Positions 6,661 to 14,029 of a stretch of 17,031 bases of DNA are shown here, piece after piece (within the stretch, counting starts at the first letter, position 1; every line of letters starts with the position of its first letter). The stretch spans positions 1 through 17,031 of the forward strand of contig DAOUPC010000017.1 of NCBI GenBank assembly GCA_030626365.1. Reading direction: 5' to 3'. The notes beneath the pieces were generated by a model that did no database searches, was not told the origin of the DNA, and saw nothing but the letters and a program-made list of their open reading frames with translations. Position numbers and translations under genes: made by a program. The DNA comes from Paracoccaceae bacterium. Lineage in GTDB: Bacteria > Pseudomonadota > Alphaproteobacteria > Rhodobacterales > Rhodobacteraceae.

Positions 6661-7650
6661 TTAACCGCCAGCCACCTCAAGAACGATTTTTCCGATATGT
6701 TCGGAACTTTCCATCCGCGCGTGGGCGGCTGCGGCATCGGCCAGGTCAAATTTGCTGTCCATGACCGGCGCAATCCGGCCCGCGTCCAGCAGGGGCCAGA
6801 CAACGGTGGCCAGTTCCTCGGCGATGCGTGCCTTGGCCAGATCGCTTTGCGGGCGCAGGGTGCTGCCGGTGATCGACAGGCGACGCATCATCAGTTGGGC
6901 AAAGTTCAGTTCAACCTTGGGCCCTTGCAGAAAGGCGATCTGCACCAGACGCCCATCATCTGCCAGTGTCTTGATATTACGTGGGATATAATCGCCACCA
7001 ACCATATCAAGGATCAGGTTTGCCCCGCCTTCAGCGCGCAGCACCTCGACAAAATCCTCATTACGATAATTGATTGCCCGTTCTGCCCCCAGATCAAGGC
7101 AGGCCTGACATTTGGCATCTGACCCGGCGGTGGTGAACACCCGTGCGCCAAATATATGTGCCAACTGGATGGCAATGGTGCCGATGCCGCTGGACCCGCC
7201 ATGCACCAAAAATCGCTCGGCGGGTTCAAGTCCGCCGCGGGTGAAAACATTTGACCAGACCGTGAAAAAGTTCTCGGGCAGGCAGGCGGCCTCTTTCAGT
7301 CCCATACCTGTTGGCACCGGCAGGCAATGGGCGGCCGGTGTGGCCACGTATTCGGCATATCCGCCACCGGGCAGCAGGGCACAGACCTGATCGCCGATGC
7401 TGACCCCCTGCACGCCATCACCCAGTGCCACCACTTCGCCTGCGGCCTCAAGCCCCGGCAGGTCACTGGCCCCCGGTGGTGGCGCATAGGCCCCGGCGCG
7501 TTGCAGTGCATCGGGTCGGTTCACCCCGGCATAGGCCACCTTGATCACAACCTGCCCCTGCGTTGGTTCCGGCACCGGGCGTTCGGTCAGTTTCAGAACA
7601 TCCGGCGGGCCGGGCTGGCTAATCTCTATGGCGCGCATCATTTCGGTCAT
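6661..7650 (-). CDS. NAD(P)H quinone oxidoreductase, PIG3 type (zinc-free MDR family)
   Basis: This 329-residue protein belongs to the medium-chain reductase superfamily, quinone oxidoreductase/zeta-crystallin branch, and reads like PIG3 (TP53I3): N-terminal MRAIEISQPGPPDVL, the catalytic-domain segment AYAGVNRPDALQRAGAYAPPPGASDLPGLEAAGEV, the stretch LPENFFTVWSNVF, and a Rossmann NADPH site HGGSSGIGTIAIQLA (about 150-164) followed by TAGSDAKC and GAERAINYRNEDF. The cysteine and histidine zinc ligands of alcohol dehydrogenases are absent. Members transfer hydride from NADPH to quinones or similar acceptors in the cytosol. The start at 7650 is chosen for AAGGAAA upstream and the family N-terminus. 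It follows COQ9 by 56 bp, so co-transcription is likely; a joint role in quinone metabolism is only inferred. Confidence 0.92.
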   Translation of the reverse strand: MTEMMRAIEISQPGPPDVLKLTERPVPEPTQGQVVIKVAYAGVNRPDALQRAGAYAPPPGASDLPGLEAAGEVVALGDGVQGVSIGDQVCALLPGGGYAEYVATPAAHCLPVPTGMGLKEAACLPENFFTVWSNVFTRGGLEPAERFLVHGGSSGIGTIAIQLAHIFGARVFTTAGSDAKCQACLDLGAERAINYRNEDFVEVLRAEGGANLILDMVGGDYIPRNIKTLADDGRLVQIAFLQGPKVELNFAQLMMRRLSITGSTLRPQSDLAKARIAEELATVVWPLLDAGRIAPVMDSKFDLADAAAAHARMESSEHIGKIVLEVAGG

Positions 7651-7706
7651 CGGACTTTCCTTATACCTGTAACGGCGCAACGCGCCCGGTTGGTCGGTTT
7701 GATATG

Positions 7707-8402
7707 TCAGTTGCGTGGCCGCACAGAGCCGGGCAGATCATTTCCACCGGGATCTTTCGGCGCGTGTATCTGGCCCAACAACCAGTTCGGCCCGGCCAAA
7801 AGCGGTTTCAGTGCCGGGTTGCTGCGCACCTGCGCCTTCAGTTTTTCGATCTGCATCACATTGTCGATGCGCCGGTCCAGAAAGTCCCATGTGGCCTGAT
7901 GGCCGGGGCTGTCATCGCCCAGCCAATACAGAACCGTGGCCGAATAAACCCCGGATAATGTCGCGCGCTTGGTGTACCAGTTCACGTCCTGCGACGTGTC
8001 GCCCAGCGCCTGCCAGATCAGACCGCAGGTATTCCAGATCGCCTTTGTTCCGTCGGCTGCATTTTGCGGCAGGGCGAACAATGTCATCCCGCGCCGCACC
8101 AGTTCCTTGTCTTCGGCTGCCTCAAGCCGGTATCGCACCGCTGCCGCGATCCGGTCGCGAAACCGCATATCGTCCAGATCGGCCCCGGCAATCCGTTCCT
8201 GCATTACCGAATCACCCCGGTCATGGAACGCCAGTGCCAGATCGACGGCCCCGCGTGGACAGGTGGCACGGGCCAGCCCCGGATCGATCCCGGTATCGGC
8301 CACAGCGGCGTCAAAGCTGGCCGCAGACCAGCCATCAAAGGGCACATGCACCAGTGCGGCGTCCAGTAACTGGTCGCGCGTGTCGTCGGGGGTATGGGGC
8401 AT
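7707..8402 (-). CDS. COQ9 family protein (ubiquinone biosynthesis)
   Basis: The 231-residue protein shows the COQ9 signature in its C-terminal half: VNWYTKRATLSGVYSATVLYWLGDDS (about 140-165) followed by ATWDFLDRRIDNVMQIEKLKAQV. The N-terminal part is TetR-like in build (RDQLLDAALVHVPFDGWSAASFDAAVADTGI), as is known for COQ9, which binds lipids and assists the COQ7 hydroxylase in eukaryotes. COQ9 homologues are typical of alphaproteobacteria. Start: GGAGGAA lies nine bases before the ATG. The gene lies between the M19 dipeptidase (103 bp upstream) and the PIG3-type oxidoreductase (56 bp downstream), all on the minus strand. The family call is confident; direct participation in ubiquinone synthesis in this organism is inferred. 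Confidence 0.93.
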   Translation of the reverse strand: MPHTPDDTRDQLLDAALVHVPFDGWSAASFDAAVADTGIDPGLARATCPRGAVDLALAFHDRGDSVMQERIAGADLDDMRFRDRIAAAVRYRLEAAEDKELVRRGMTLFALPQNAADGTKAIWNTCGLIWQALGDTSQDVNWYTKRATLSGVYSATVLYWLGDDSPGHQATWDFLDRRIDNVMQIEKLKAQVRSNPALKPLLAGPNWLLGQIHAPKDPGGNDLPGSVRPRN

Positions 8403-8505
8403 TGGGCGTTCCTCCGGGCTTGCGGCACGACCAATGTCATGACCGATTCATGTGATTTTCGCAACGGCGGCCTTGAGGCCCAAGCACGGATCAGCCGGGC
8501 CGGGA

Positions 8506-9576
8506 TCAGTTTTCGGTCTCACCCCAGGTTTTGGCCAATACCCGTAACCAGTTTTCATGCGCCAGCTTGACCATCAGTGCCTCTGAATACCCATGTGCGC
8601 GCATTGCCTCGCGCAGGGGGATCAGGCCGGCGATATCACCAATCGCTTCGGGCACCATCGCCCCGTCAAAATCTGAGCCGAACCCAACCCGGTCCTCGCC
8701 CAGCCTTTCGATCAGGTGATCCAGATGGCGCAGCAGGGTGTCCAGCGGAACGGATGGCACCATCTGGCCATCCTCGCGCAGGAATGCGGTTGCAAAATTC
8801 AGCCCGACCATGCCGTCGCTTTCGGCAATCGCGTCAAGTTGCCGGTCGGTCAGGTTGCGTGACTGTGCGCTAAGGGCGTGAACATTGGAATGGGTCGCCA
8901 CCAGCGGCGCATCACTGTATTTGGCCACATCCCAAAACCCGGCTTCGTTCAGGTGGGACAGGTCAATCATCACCTTCATCTGATTGCACCGCTGCACCAG
9001 TTCGACCCCTTTGGTGGTCAGCCCGCCGCCAATATCGCCGGTTGACGGAAAGCGAAACGGAACACCCTCGGCAAAAATGGTGGGCCTGCTCCAGACGGGC
9101 CCAAGCGAGCGAAGCCCAGCACGGTACAGCACATCCAGCGCGTGAAAATCGGGGTCAATCGCCTCGGCCCCCTCAATGTGCATGATCGCGGCAATGCGCC
9201 CCTGATCAAAGGCGGTGCGGATATCGTGGGTACTGCAACAAATCTGCAAGGTGCCTGTGCGTTCCAGATCAATCAGCAGGGCGGCCTGTTCCATGGCCAC
9301 TGGCAGGGCCTCGTGCGAGGAAATCGGGTCAGGCAGGGGCAGGTCGTATTGCGGCCTGTTCATCACCTCCATCGCCTGATCAAGGTTCATCGGCGAGGGG
9401 ACGTAGATTGCAAAAAAGCCGCCGCCAAAGCCGCCCTTTTTTGCCCGGGGCAGGTCGATCTGGCCTTTGTTGCCGGTAACGAACCCCGGTACCGCCTTGC
9501 GGCCCCCATCCATGGACAGCCTTAGCAAAAGGTCGTTGTGGCCGTCAAAAATCAGCGGTGTCTGGTTATCTGTCAC
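8506..9576 (-). CDS. Membrane dipeptidase, peptidase family M19
   Basis: This 356-residue protein has the metal-binding and structural motifs of renal-type dipeptidases in order: DGHND (His13, Asp15), MHIEGAEAI (Glu135, the bridging ligand), MIDLSHLNEAGFWDV (His ligand), VATHSNVHALSAQSRNLTD (second His ligand plus the substrate-binding RN-L-D), and FGSDFDGA with the catalytic Asp. The enzymes use two zinc ions to hydrolyse dipeptides, including D-amino-acid ones, and some act on beta-lactams or other amides. No signal peptide is visible, so a cytosolic enzyme is likely. The start is GTG at 9576, preceded by AGAGG; the next methionine would remove the first metal ligands. It is divergent from the MarR gene, which could control it, and lies two genes from another amide-hydrolase-like enzyme. 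Confidence 0.94.
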   Translation of the reverse strand: MTDNQTPLIFDGHNDLLLRLSMDGGRKAVPGFVTGNKGQIDLPRAKKGGFGGGFFAIYVPSPMNLDQAMEVMNRPQYDLPLPDPISSHEALPVAMEQAALLIDLERTGTLQICCSTHDIRTAFDQGRIAAIMHIEGAEAIDPDFHALDVLYRAGLRSLGPVWSRPTIFAEGVPFRFPSTGDIGGGLTTKGVELVQRCNQMKVMIDLSHLNEAGFWDVAKYSDAPLVATHSNVHALSAQSRNLTDRQLDAIAESDGMVGLNFATAFLREDGQMVPSVPLDTLLRHLDHLIERLGEDRVGFGSDFDGAMVPEAIGDIAGLIPLREAMRAHGYSEALMVKLAHENWLRVLAKTWGETEN

Positions 9577-9689
9577 GTGGGGCCTCTTTGGGTTTTTGGG
9601 TTGGCGAATGCGACTATCAACCGGAAACCCGCCCCGGACCAGAGATAATTTAGCCGGTGTATGGCAACATGGCCCGGAAATTACCCGTG

Positions 9690-9727
9690 TTGTTCATTTT
9701 GCATGTTTAGGTATATGAAAAATGAAC
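9690..9727. promoter_or_regulatory. Inverted repeat over the likely marR promoter (candidate MarR operator)
   Basis: GTTCATTTT (9692-9700) and AAAATGAAC (9719-9727) form a perfect 9-bp inverted repeat separated by 18 bp. Between and over the arms lies a plausible plus-strand promoter, TTGTTC (9690-9695) and TATATG (9712-9717), at 16 bp. The repeat is in the 174-bp gap shared by the marR gene and the divergent dipeptidase, the usual place for an autoregulatory MarR site. No binding consensus is known to me for this regulator. Confidence 0.55.
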
Positions 9728-9750
9728 CGGGACAGAGGGGCGATATTTAA

Positions 9751-10188
9751 TTGGCCGATACAGATATGACAAAAGAAAGCGCCTATCGTCTTGACGATCA
9801 GATCGGGTATTTGTTGCGCTTGGCCAGTCAGCGCCATGCGACCATCTTTCAGTCGCAGACCATCGAAGGGCTGACCCCGACGCAGTTTTCCGCGCTGATT
9901 CGCATTTCGGAACAGGGCAAGTGTTCGCAAAACCGGCTGGGGCGTCTGGCGGCAATGGATGTGGCGACGATCAAGGGTGTTGCTGACCGGTTGCGTCAGA
10001 AGGGCCTTGTGGTTGCCGAATCTGATCCGAGCGACAAACGCCGCACGCTGATTTCGCTGTCCCCTGCGGGCGTGGCGCTGGTTGCCCGAATGCAGGCGAT
10101 CGGCCATTCGATCACCACCGAGACGCTGAAACCACTGACCACCGCCGAACAGCGCAGCCTTTCCCGGTTGTTGCGAAAGCTGGCCTGA
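9751..10188 (+). CDS. MarR family transcriptional regulator
   Basis: A 145-residue winged-helix regulator of the MarR type: dimerisation helices at both ends, the region LTPTQFSALIRISEQGKCSQNRLGRLAAMDVATIKGVADRLRQKGLV (about 41-87) covering the helix-turn-helix, and the wing with the family DPSDKRRTLISLSPAG signature (92-107). Such dimers usually repress their own and neighbouring genes until a small phenolic or other ligand, or cysteine oxidation, releases them. There is one cysteine, Cys58, next to the recognition region; a redox role is only a possibility. The start is the TTG at 9751 with GAGGGG about ten bases upstream; an ATG at 9766 has no such site but cannot be excluded. It is divergent from the dipeptidase and convergent with the enamidase-like gene. 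Confidence 0.93.
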   Translation: MADTDMTKESAYRLDDQIGYLLRLASQRHATIFQSQTIEGLTPTQFSALIRISEQGKCSQNRLGRLAAMDVATIKGVADRLRQKGLVVAESDPSDKRRTLISLSPAGVALVARMQAIGHSITTETLKPLTTAEQRSLSRLLRKLA

Positions 10189-10216
10189 AACTGACCTGAT
10201 TGATCAGTTGGCCAGC
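10179..10216. terminator. Hairpin spanning both stop codons of marR and the enamidase-like gene
   Basis: GCTGGCC (10179-10185) plus AACTGA (10189-10194) pair with TCAGTT (10204-10209) plus GGCCAGC (10210-10216), a 13-bp stem with a 9-nt loop. The only bulge is the TGA at 10186-10188, which is the marR stop codon, and TCAGTT contains the stop of the opposite gene. No U-tract follows on either strand, so it may be an intrinsic terminator of a weak kind or an RNA-end stabiliser. Confidence 0.55.
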
Positions 10217-11373
10217 AGTTCCGGCAATCGTGTGGCGGGGGGGGTGTTGCGACTGCGCTGGCTGGTCACAACCCCGTCGATGATGGTCATGCCCACACCG
10301 GGCAAGTTGCCCAACTGAATCGATTCCAGAATATTGGCACCCGGCGTGTGCTGGGCCTGATCCATCAGCACAAAGTCCGCCGCATAGCCCCGTTCGATCA
10401 ACCCGGTGTCCAGTTCGCGCTGGCGTGCCGTGTTGCCATTGGCAAAGCAGAACGCAATTTCTGCCGGGACATCGCCCAGGCTGGACAGCATCGCCACCAT
10501 GCGCAGGATGCCCAGCGGCTGAACCCCCGACCCGGCAGGCCCGTCGGTGCCCAGAATGATCCGGTCCATCTGTTTTAATTCGCGTGCCGTGTTCAGCGTC
10601 AGCAGGGCGGCGCGTTCGTTGCCGTTGTGCACAATCTCAAGCCCCGCCGTGCAGCTTTCGCACAGGCAGATGATCTGGTCATCCGGCAACGCGGAATGAC
10701 CGCCATTGATATGCCCGATCACGTCCGTGCCGGTTTCCAGAACCATATCGGCGTCAATCAGGCCCGATCCGGGGATAGATGGCCCGCCCGTGTGAATCGT
10801 GCTTTGGATGCCGTATTTGCGCGCCCAGTCGACCATCTGTTTGGCGGTTTTGCCGTCCTTGACCGTGCCAAGCCCCACCTCGCCCAGCAGTTTGACACCG
10901 GCATCGGCCAGATCCTTGAAATCCTGTTCGACCATGCCCTGTTCGATGATCGGCGCGCCGGCCATTACCTTCATGCCCGAGGGGCGAAAATTTTCGTACC
11001 AGCGTTGGGACGCAATCGCCATTGCCTTTAGGCCGACAACATCCTTGGGGCGCCCCGGCAGATGGACCTCTCCGGCAGAAATCAGGGTTGTCACGCCGCC
11101 ATGCAGGGTCGAATCGATCCAGTTCAGTTGTTGCTGGCGCGGGGTGTAATCGCCAATAACCGGATGCACGTGACTGTCGATCAGGCCGGGGGCAAGGGTC
11201 ACACCATGTGCATCGACAACGGTTGTGGCCCCCTCCATATCAAGATCGTTCTCATAACCCCATTCGGAAATTTTGCCATCAATGGCAATCATGCAATCCC
11301 CGTCCAGAATTGGTTGTTCCATCCTGCCAGACAGCAGTAATCCGATGTTTCTTATGACAAGCTTATTGGACAT
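10204..11373 (-). CDS. Amidohydrolase, enamidase-like (6-oxo-1,4,5,6-tetrahydronicotinate amidohydrolase homologue)
   Basis: The 389-residue protein is a metal-dependent amidohydrolase that, from recollection of the family, follows enamidase of Eubacterium barkeri along its length: IRNIGLLLSG at the start, PGLIDSHVHP (metal ligands His68 and His70), GDYTPRQQQLNWIDSTLHGGVTTLISAGEVHLPGRPKD, GEVGLGTVKDGKTA, IHTGGPSIPGS, DVIGHINGGHSA, GTDGPAGSGVQPLGILR with the catalytic-type Asp, and the ending SRNTPPATR. Enamidase opens the reduced pyridine ring in nicotinate fermentation; here no other nicotinate gene is in the window, so the true substrate may be another cyclic enamide or amide. The start is ATG at 11373 with GGAGGGG upstream; a longer frame upstream has no support. 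It is convergent with marR and divergent from mrp. Confidence 0.85.
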   Translation of the reverse strand: MSNKLVIRNIGLLLSGRMEQPILDGDCMIAIDGKISEWGYENDLDMEGATTVVDAHGVTLAPGLIDSHVHPVIGDYTPRQQQLNWIDSTLHGGVTTLISAGEVHLPGRPKDVVGLKAMAIASQRWYENFRPSGMKVMAGAPIIEQGMVEQDFKDLADAGVKLLGEVGLGTVKDGKTAKQMVDWARKYGIQSTIHTGGPSIPGSGLIDADMVLETGTDVIGHINGGHSALPDDQIICLCESCTAGLEIVHNGNERAALLTLNTARELKQMDRIILGTDGPAGSGVQPLGILRMVAMLSSLGDVPAEIAFCFANGNTARQRELDTGLIERGYAADFVLMDQAQHTPGANILESIQLGNLPGVGMTIIDGVVTSQRSRNTPPATRLPELLAN

Positions 11374-11385
11374 GGCCCCTCCAAA

Positions 11386-11440
11386 CGAACCCGGTTCGGG
11401 TATTTTCATTTGTATGCTAATGTCTGTGCGTCCCACGTCA
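11386..11440 (-). promoter_or_regulatory. Probable promoter and small palindrome upstream of the enamidase-like gene
   Basis: On the minus strand TTGACG (plus 11435-11440) is followed after 16 bp by TAGCAT (plus 11413-11418 read in reverse), a fair sigma-70 pair. Downstream, close to the ribosome-binding site, is the interrupted palindrome CGAACC-C-GGTTCG at 11386-11398, a possible operator. The -10 box overlaps TATGCTAAT, a motif also found upstream of the sulfur genes. Confidence 0.45.
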
Positions 11441-11500
11441 AGAAACTCGTGATGGTGGGGGGCAAACAGGGCCAATATGGAACATATTCAAAAAACGCTA

Positions 11501-11529
11501 TTGGATAATGCGCGCATCGAAACTATTGT
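11501..11529 (+). promoter_or_regulatory. Possible promoter of mrp
   Basis: TTGGAT at 11501-11506 and TATTGT at 11524-11529 are spaced by 17 bp in the AT-rich part of the divergent gap, giving a leader of about 33 nt before the mrp ATG. GATAAT at 11504-11509 is an alternative -10 without a clear -35. Confidence 0.4.
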
Positions 11530-11568
11530 ATTACATCGAACGAAAGAACCTTTCCCTGAGGAGCGGAC

Positions 11569-12669
11569 ATGAAGAAAGTTATTCTGGCGCGTATTTCGAC
11601 CATCAAGGTTCCCGGCCTTGTGTCGGATCTGGTGACATTGGGTCTGATCACCGAACGTGACCTGTCGGTCGAGGGCAGCAAGGCCGTTGTATCGGTCAAC
11701 GTGCCGGCGGATTTCCCTGGCGATCTGGCGCAGGTCAAGCAACTGATCGAGGAAAAGCTGGCCGGTCTGAACGAGATCGAAACCCTGCTGGTGGTCCTGA
11801 CATCCGAGCGCCCGGCAGAACCGGGCCCAAAGGCCCCCAAGCTGAAAAAGCGGCCCCTGGACGCGCCGGGTGCGGATATGCGCCCGAAAAGCGCTGCGAT
11901 TCCCGGCATCAAGACGATCATCGCCGTGGCATCGGGAAAGGGCGGGGTCGGAAAATCGACAACGGCCGTCAATCTGGCGCTGGGTCTGCGCTCGCTCGGG
12001 CTGAAAACCGGGCTGCTGGACGCGGACATTTACGGCCCGTCGCTGCCGCGCCTCATGGGGACCAACGAGCGGCCCGAAATTCGCGACGAACGGGTCATCC
12101 CGATTGAACGCTATGGCATCAAGGTGATGTCGATGGGGTTCCTGATGCAAGAAGAGAACCCGGTTATCTGGCGCGGGCCGATGGTGGTAACCGCCCTGAT
12201 GCAAATGACCCGAGAGGTCGATTGGGGAGAGTTGGACGTGCTGGTTCTGGACATGCCACCGGGCACCGGGGATGCACAGCTGACCATGGCCCAGCAGGTG
12301 CCATTGCAGGGCGCGATCATCGTATCGACACCGCAGGATCTGGCGCTGATCGACGCGCGCAAGGGGCTGAAGATGTTCAAGAACGTCGATGTGCCGATCT
12401 TTGGCATCATCGAGAACATGTCGACCTTTGTTTGCCCGCATTGCGGCGAGGCATCAGATATCTTTGGTCACGGCGGGGCCGAAGCGGACGCCAAGCGACT
12501 GGGGGTTCCGTTCCTGGGGGCCATCCCGCTGCATATGGATATCCGTGAAAACTCGGACTTGGGCACGCCGGTGGTGGTCAGCCAGGCGGACGGACCACAT
12601 GCCACAATTTACAAGAACATCGCCCTGAGGATTGCCACGCGGCTGTTCCCTGAAAGCGACGAGGACTAA
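11569..12669 (+). CDS. mrp: Mrp/ApbC/NBP35-type iron-sulfur cluster carrier ATPase
   Basis: This 366-residue P-loop ATPase has an N-terminal DUF59/MIP18-like domain (residues about 1-80), a Pro/Lys-rich linker, then the ParA/MinD-type fold with deviant Walker A GKGGVGKST (123-131), DADIYGPSLPRLMG, LDMPPGTGDAQLT and VSTPQDLALIDARKGLKMF. The CPHC motif at 289-292 (IENMSTFVCPHCGE) is the pair of cysteines by which dimers hold a transferable [4Fe-4S] cluster. Its role is delivery of Fe-S clusters to cytosolic apoproteins. The ATG at 11569 has GAGGAG close upstream. It lies beside the sulfur-transport and sulfur-relay genes but is convergent with the transporter, so a functional link is possible, not shown. 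Long antisense ORFs over it are shadows. Confidence 0.96.
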   Translation: MKKVILARISTIKVPGLVSDLVTLGLITERDLSVEGSKAVVSVNVPADFPGDLAQVKQLIEEKLAGLNEIETLLVVLTSERPAEPGPKAPKLKKRPLDAPGADMRPKSAAIPGIKTIIAVASGKGGVGKSTTAVNLALGLRSLGLKTGLLDADIYGPSLPRLMGTNERPEIRDERVIPIERYGIKVMSMGFLMQEENPVIWRGPMVVTALMQMTREVDWGELDVLVLDMPPGTGDAQLTMAQQVPLQGAIIVSTPQDLALIDARKGLKMFKNVDVPIFGIIENMSTFVCPHCGEASDIFGHGGAEADAKRLGVPFLGAIPLHMDIRENSDLGTPVVVSQADGPHATIYKNIALRIATRLFPESDED

Positions 12670-12679
12670 GACGAGCAAA

Positions 12680-12710
12680 ACCGGGCCGCAGGCGTGTGCT
12701 TGCGGCCCGT
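12680..12710. terminator. Terminator between mrp and the TsuA-like gene
   Basis: CGGGCCGCA (12682-12690) pairs perfectly with TGCGGCCCG (12701-12709), and three more pairs inside close on a GTGT tetraloop, giving a 12-bp stem. On the minus strand GTTTTGC follows the stem, supporting termination of the transporter gene; on the plus strand there is no U-run. Confidence 0.7.
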
Positions 12711-12719
12711 GGTTGGCCT

Positions 12720-13814
12720 TTAGGCCATTGCTTCCATCGTCTTCATGCCGGCGATCCCGCCGATCACGATAAACACAAACGTCAGCATCGACCCGATCGC
12801 CAGTGTCGAAAGGCCGGTCATCGCCTGCCCGACGGTACAACCCAGCGCCAGAACCCCGCCGATGCCCATCAGCGCAGCGCCGAACATGTTGCGAACCGAA
12901 TCGGACTTGTCGGCGAATGTTGTCAGGTTGAACCGACCGGACGTAAGCGCCCCGACAAACCCGCCCAGCAACGTGCCCACCGTGGTGACGATACCAAACC
13001 CCGGCGCACCCAGCGCGGTATAGCGCATGGCATAATCCAGGGTATCCCCGGTCGGGCGCACGAACGTCAGTGAGATAAGCTGAACCGGCACATCGGCAAA
13101 ATCGTCGAACGCCAGCGCGGTCAGGAACCAACCCGCCACCACGCACAATCCCAACCCGACACCCGCCGCCATATTCAGCCACGAGGACCGGAAATCCCGG
13201 TCCATCAGGCAATAGATAATCAATGCGCCTGCGACCGCGATAACCGCAATATTCGCGGCCATGCCGGCGCTTATACCCGTGACAAAGGCCAGCACATCAC
13301 CAAGGCTTTGTGTGTCCATTCCCATCTCTGCCAGGTCCATCGTCACCGGCGAGAAAATAGCCACCCGCAACGGGCCAAGCATTCCGCCGATGGTCATGTA
13401 CCCAAAGATACCGGCAATTATCAAAACCACGACCGAGCGCATATCACCCCCGCCCGCCCGCACCAGATTTCGGCTGATGCATCCACCCGAAAACACCATG
13501 CCAAAGCCGAACAGCAAACCACCCGCTATGTTGGCCCCCCAGGCGAAACTGGGGGTCAGGTACATGGTTTGGCTCATATCTGCGATCTCGAAACTTCGGA
13601 TCAGGGTGACGCCAAGAATGCTGACCGCCCCGGCCAAAAGCCACGCCCGAAAGCGGCGGTAATCGCCAAATGACAAGATGTCCGAGATCGACCCCATTGT
13701 GCAGAAATTGGTTTTATAGACGATATATCCGAACACGATGCCGATCAGAAATCCGCCCCATCCGATATAAAACGCCGGCGATTCCACCACGGCTTCTTTC
13801 CAGATTTCGATCAC
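12720..13814 (-). CDS. YeeE/YedE family thiosulfate (sulfur compound) transporter, TsuA-like
   Basis: The 364-residue integral membrane protein has roughly ten hydrophobic segments and the internal two-fold pattern of the YeeE/YedE family. Its key cysteines sit in the expected loops: Cys38 in YKTNFCTMGSISD, Cys112 in FSGGCISRNLVRAG, and Cys326 in LALGCTVGQAMTG. In characterised thiosulfate transporters such cysteines line the path and pass the substrate by S-H-S contacts. The start is GTG at 13814, since AAGGGG stands before it and a longer upstream frame is hydrophilic and unlike the family. It is divergent from the DsrE-like/TusA-like pair, strongly suggesting that imported sulfur is handed to them. 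Thiosulfate as the substrate is inferred from the family. Confidence 0.9.
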   Translation of the reverse strand: MIEIWKEAVVESPAFYIGWGGFLIGIVFGYIVYKTNFCTMGSISDILSFGDYRRFRAWLLAGAVSILGVTLIRSFEIADMSQTMYLTPSFAWGANIAGGLLFGFGMVFSGGCISRNLVRAGGGDMRSVVVLIIAGIFGYMTIGGMLGPLRVAIFSPVTMDLAEMGMDTQSLGDVLAFVTGISAGMAANIAVIAVAGALIIYCLMDRDFRSSWLNMAAGVGLGLCVVAGWFLTALAFDDFADVPVQLISLTFVRPTGDTLDYAMRYTALGAPGFGIVTTVGTLLGGFVGALTSGRFNLTTFADKSDSVRNMFGAALMGIGGVLALGCTVGQAMTGLSTLAIGSMLTFVFIVIGGIAGMKTMEAMA

Positions 13815-13868
13815 TTTTTTGCCCCTTGCTGGTCTGTTCCGTGCCTGGTCGTTGCCGGGCATACAATC

Positions 13869-13901
13869 ACATATTAGCATATCTGCTTGCTTAGTCGTCA
13901 G
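13869..13901 (-). promoter_or_regulatory. Extended -10 promoter motif of the TsuA-like gene
   Basis: Read on the minus strand, ATATGCTAATATG (plus 13870-13882) contains TGC-TAATAT, an extended -10 element. TGACGA about 18 bp upstream is a possible weak -35. The same 12-mer, TATGCTAATATG, faces the opposite way in front of the DsrE-like gene, so it may be a shared operator. Confidence 0.5.
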
Positions 13902-14016
13902 AAAAATACTGCCTTGGCCGAAACGGCCCCTGATCCAACCCCAAAATACCGGCCAAAGCGTGCTTTGAGCGGCTAAAGGCATTGTGACTTGACCAATGGG
14001 GCTTTATTGTATTCAG

Positions 14017-14029
14017 TTATGCTAATATG
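14017..14029 (+). promoter_or_regulatory. Extended -10 promoter motif of the DsrE-like/TusA-like pair
   Basis: TTATGCTAATATG at 14017-14029 repeats the TATGCTAATATG of the divergent transporter promoter in the orientation of this gene, with TGC-TAATAT as extended -10. It is bracketed by TTCA (14012-14015) and TGAA (14028-14031). The leader would be about 30 nt. No good -35 was found at standard spacing (TTGACC at 13989 is too far). Confidence 0.5.

Noticed and set aside
7715..8455. Plus-strand ORF of 246 residues opposite COQ9
   Set aside because: Pro/Arg/Ser-rich antisense translation; the COQ9 signature on the other strand is unmistakable.
11374..11475. Upstream extension of the enamidase-like frame (34 more residues)
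   Set aside because: It covers the likely promoter and palindrome; the ATG at 11373 has a strong GGAGGGG and begins the family alignment.
11488..12441. Long minus-strand ORF opposite mrp (317 residues)
   Set aside because: Arg/His/Gln-rich shadow of the mrp codons with no family resemblance.
12454..13212. Minus-strand ORF of 252 residues across the mrp end and the transporter
   Set aside because: Crosses a terminator and two real genes; it shares the strand of the transporter but is in another frame, and its sequence is cysteine/arginine-rich nonsense.
13815..13982. Upstream extension of the TsuA-like frame (56 more residues)
   Set aside because: The extension is hydrophilic and non-conserved in style, whereas the GTG at 13814 has AAGGGG at good spacing and starts the membrane protein; the extension would also cover the promoter motif.
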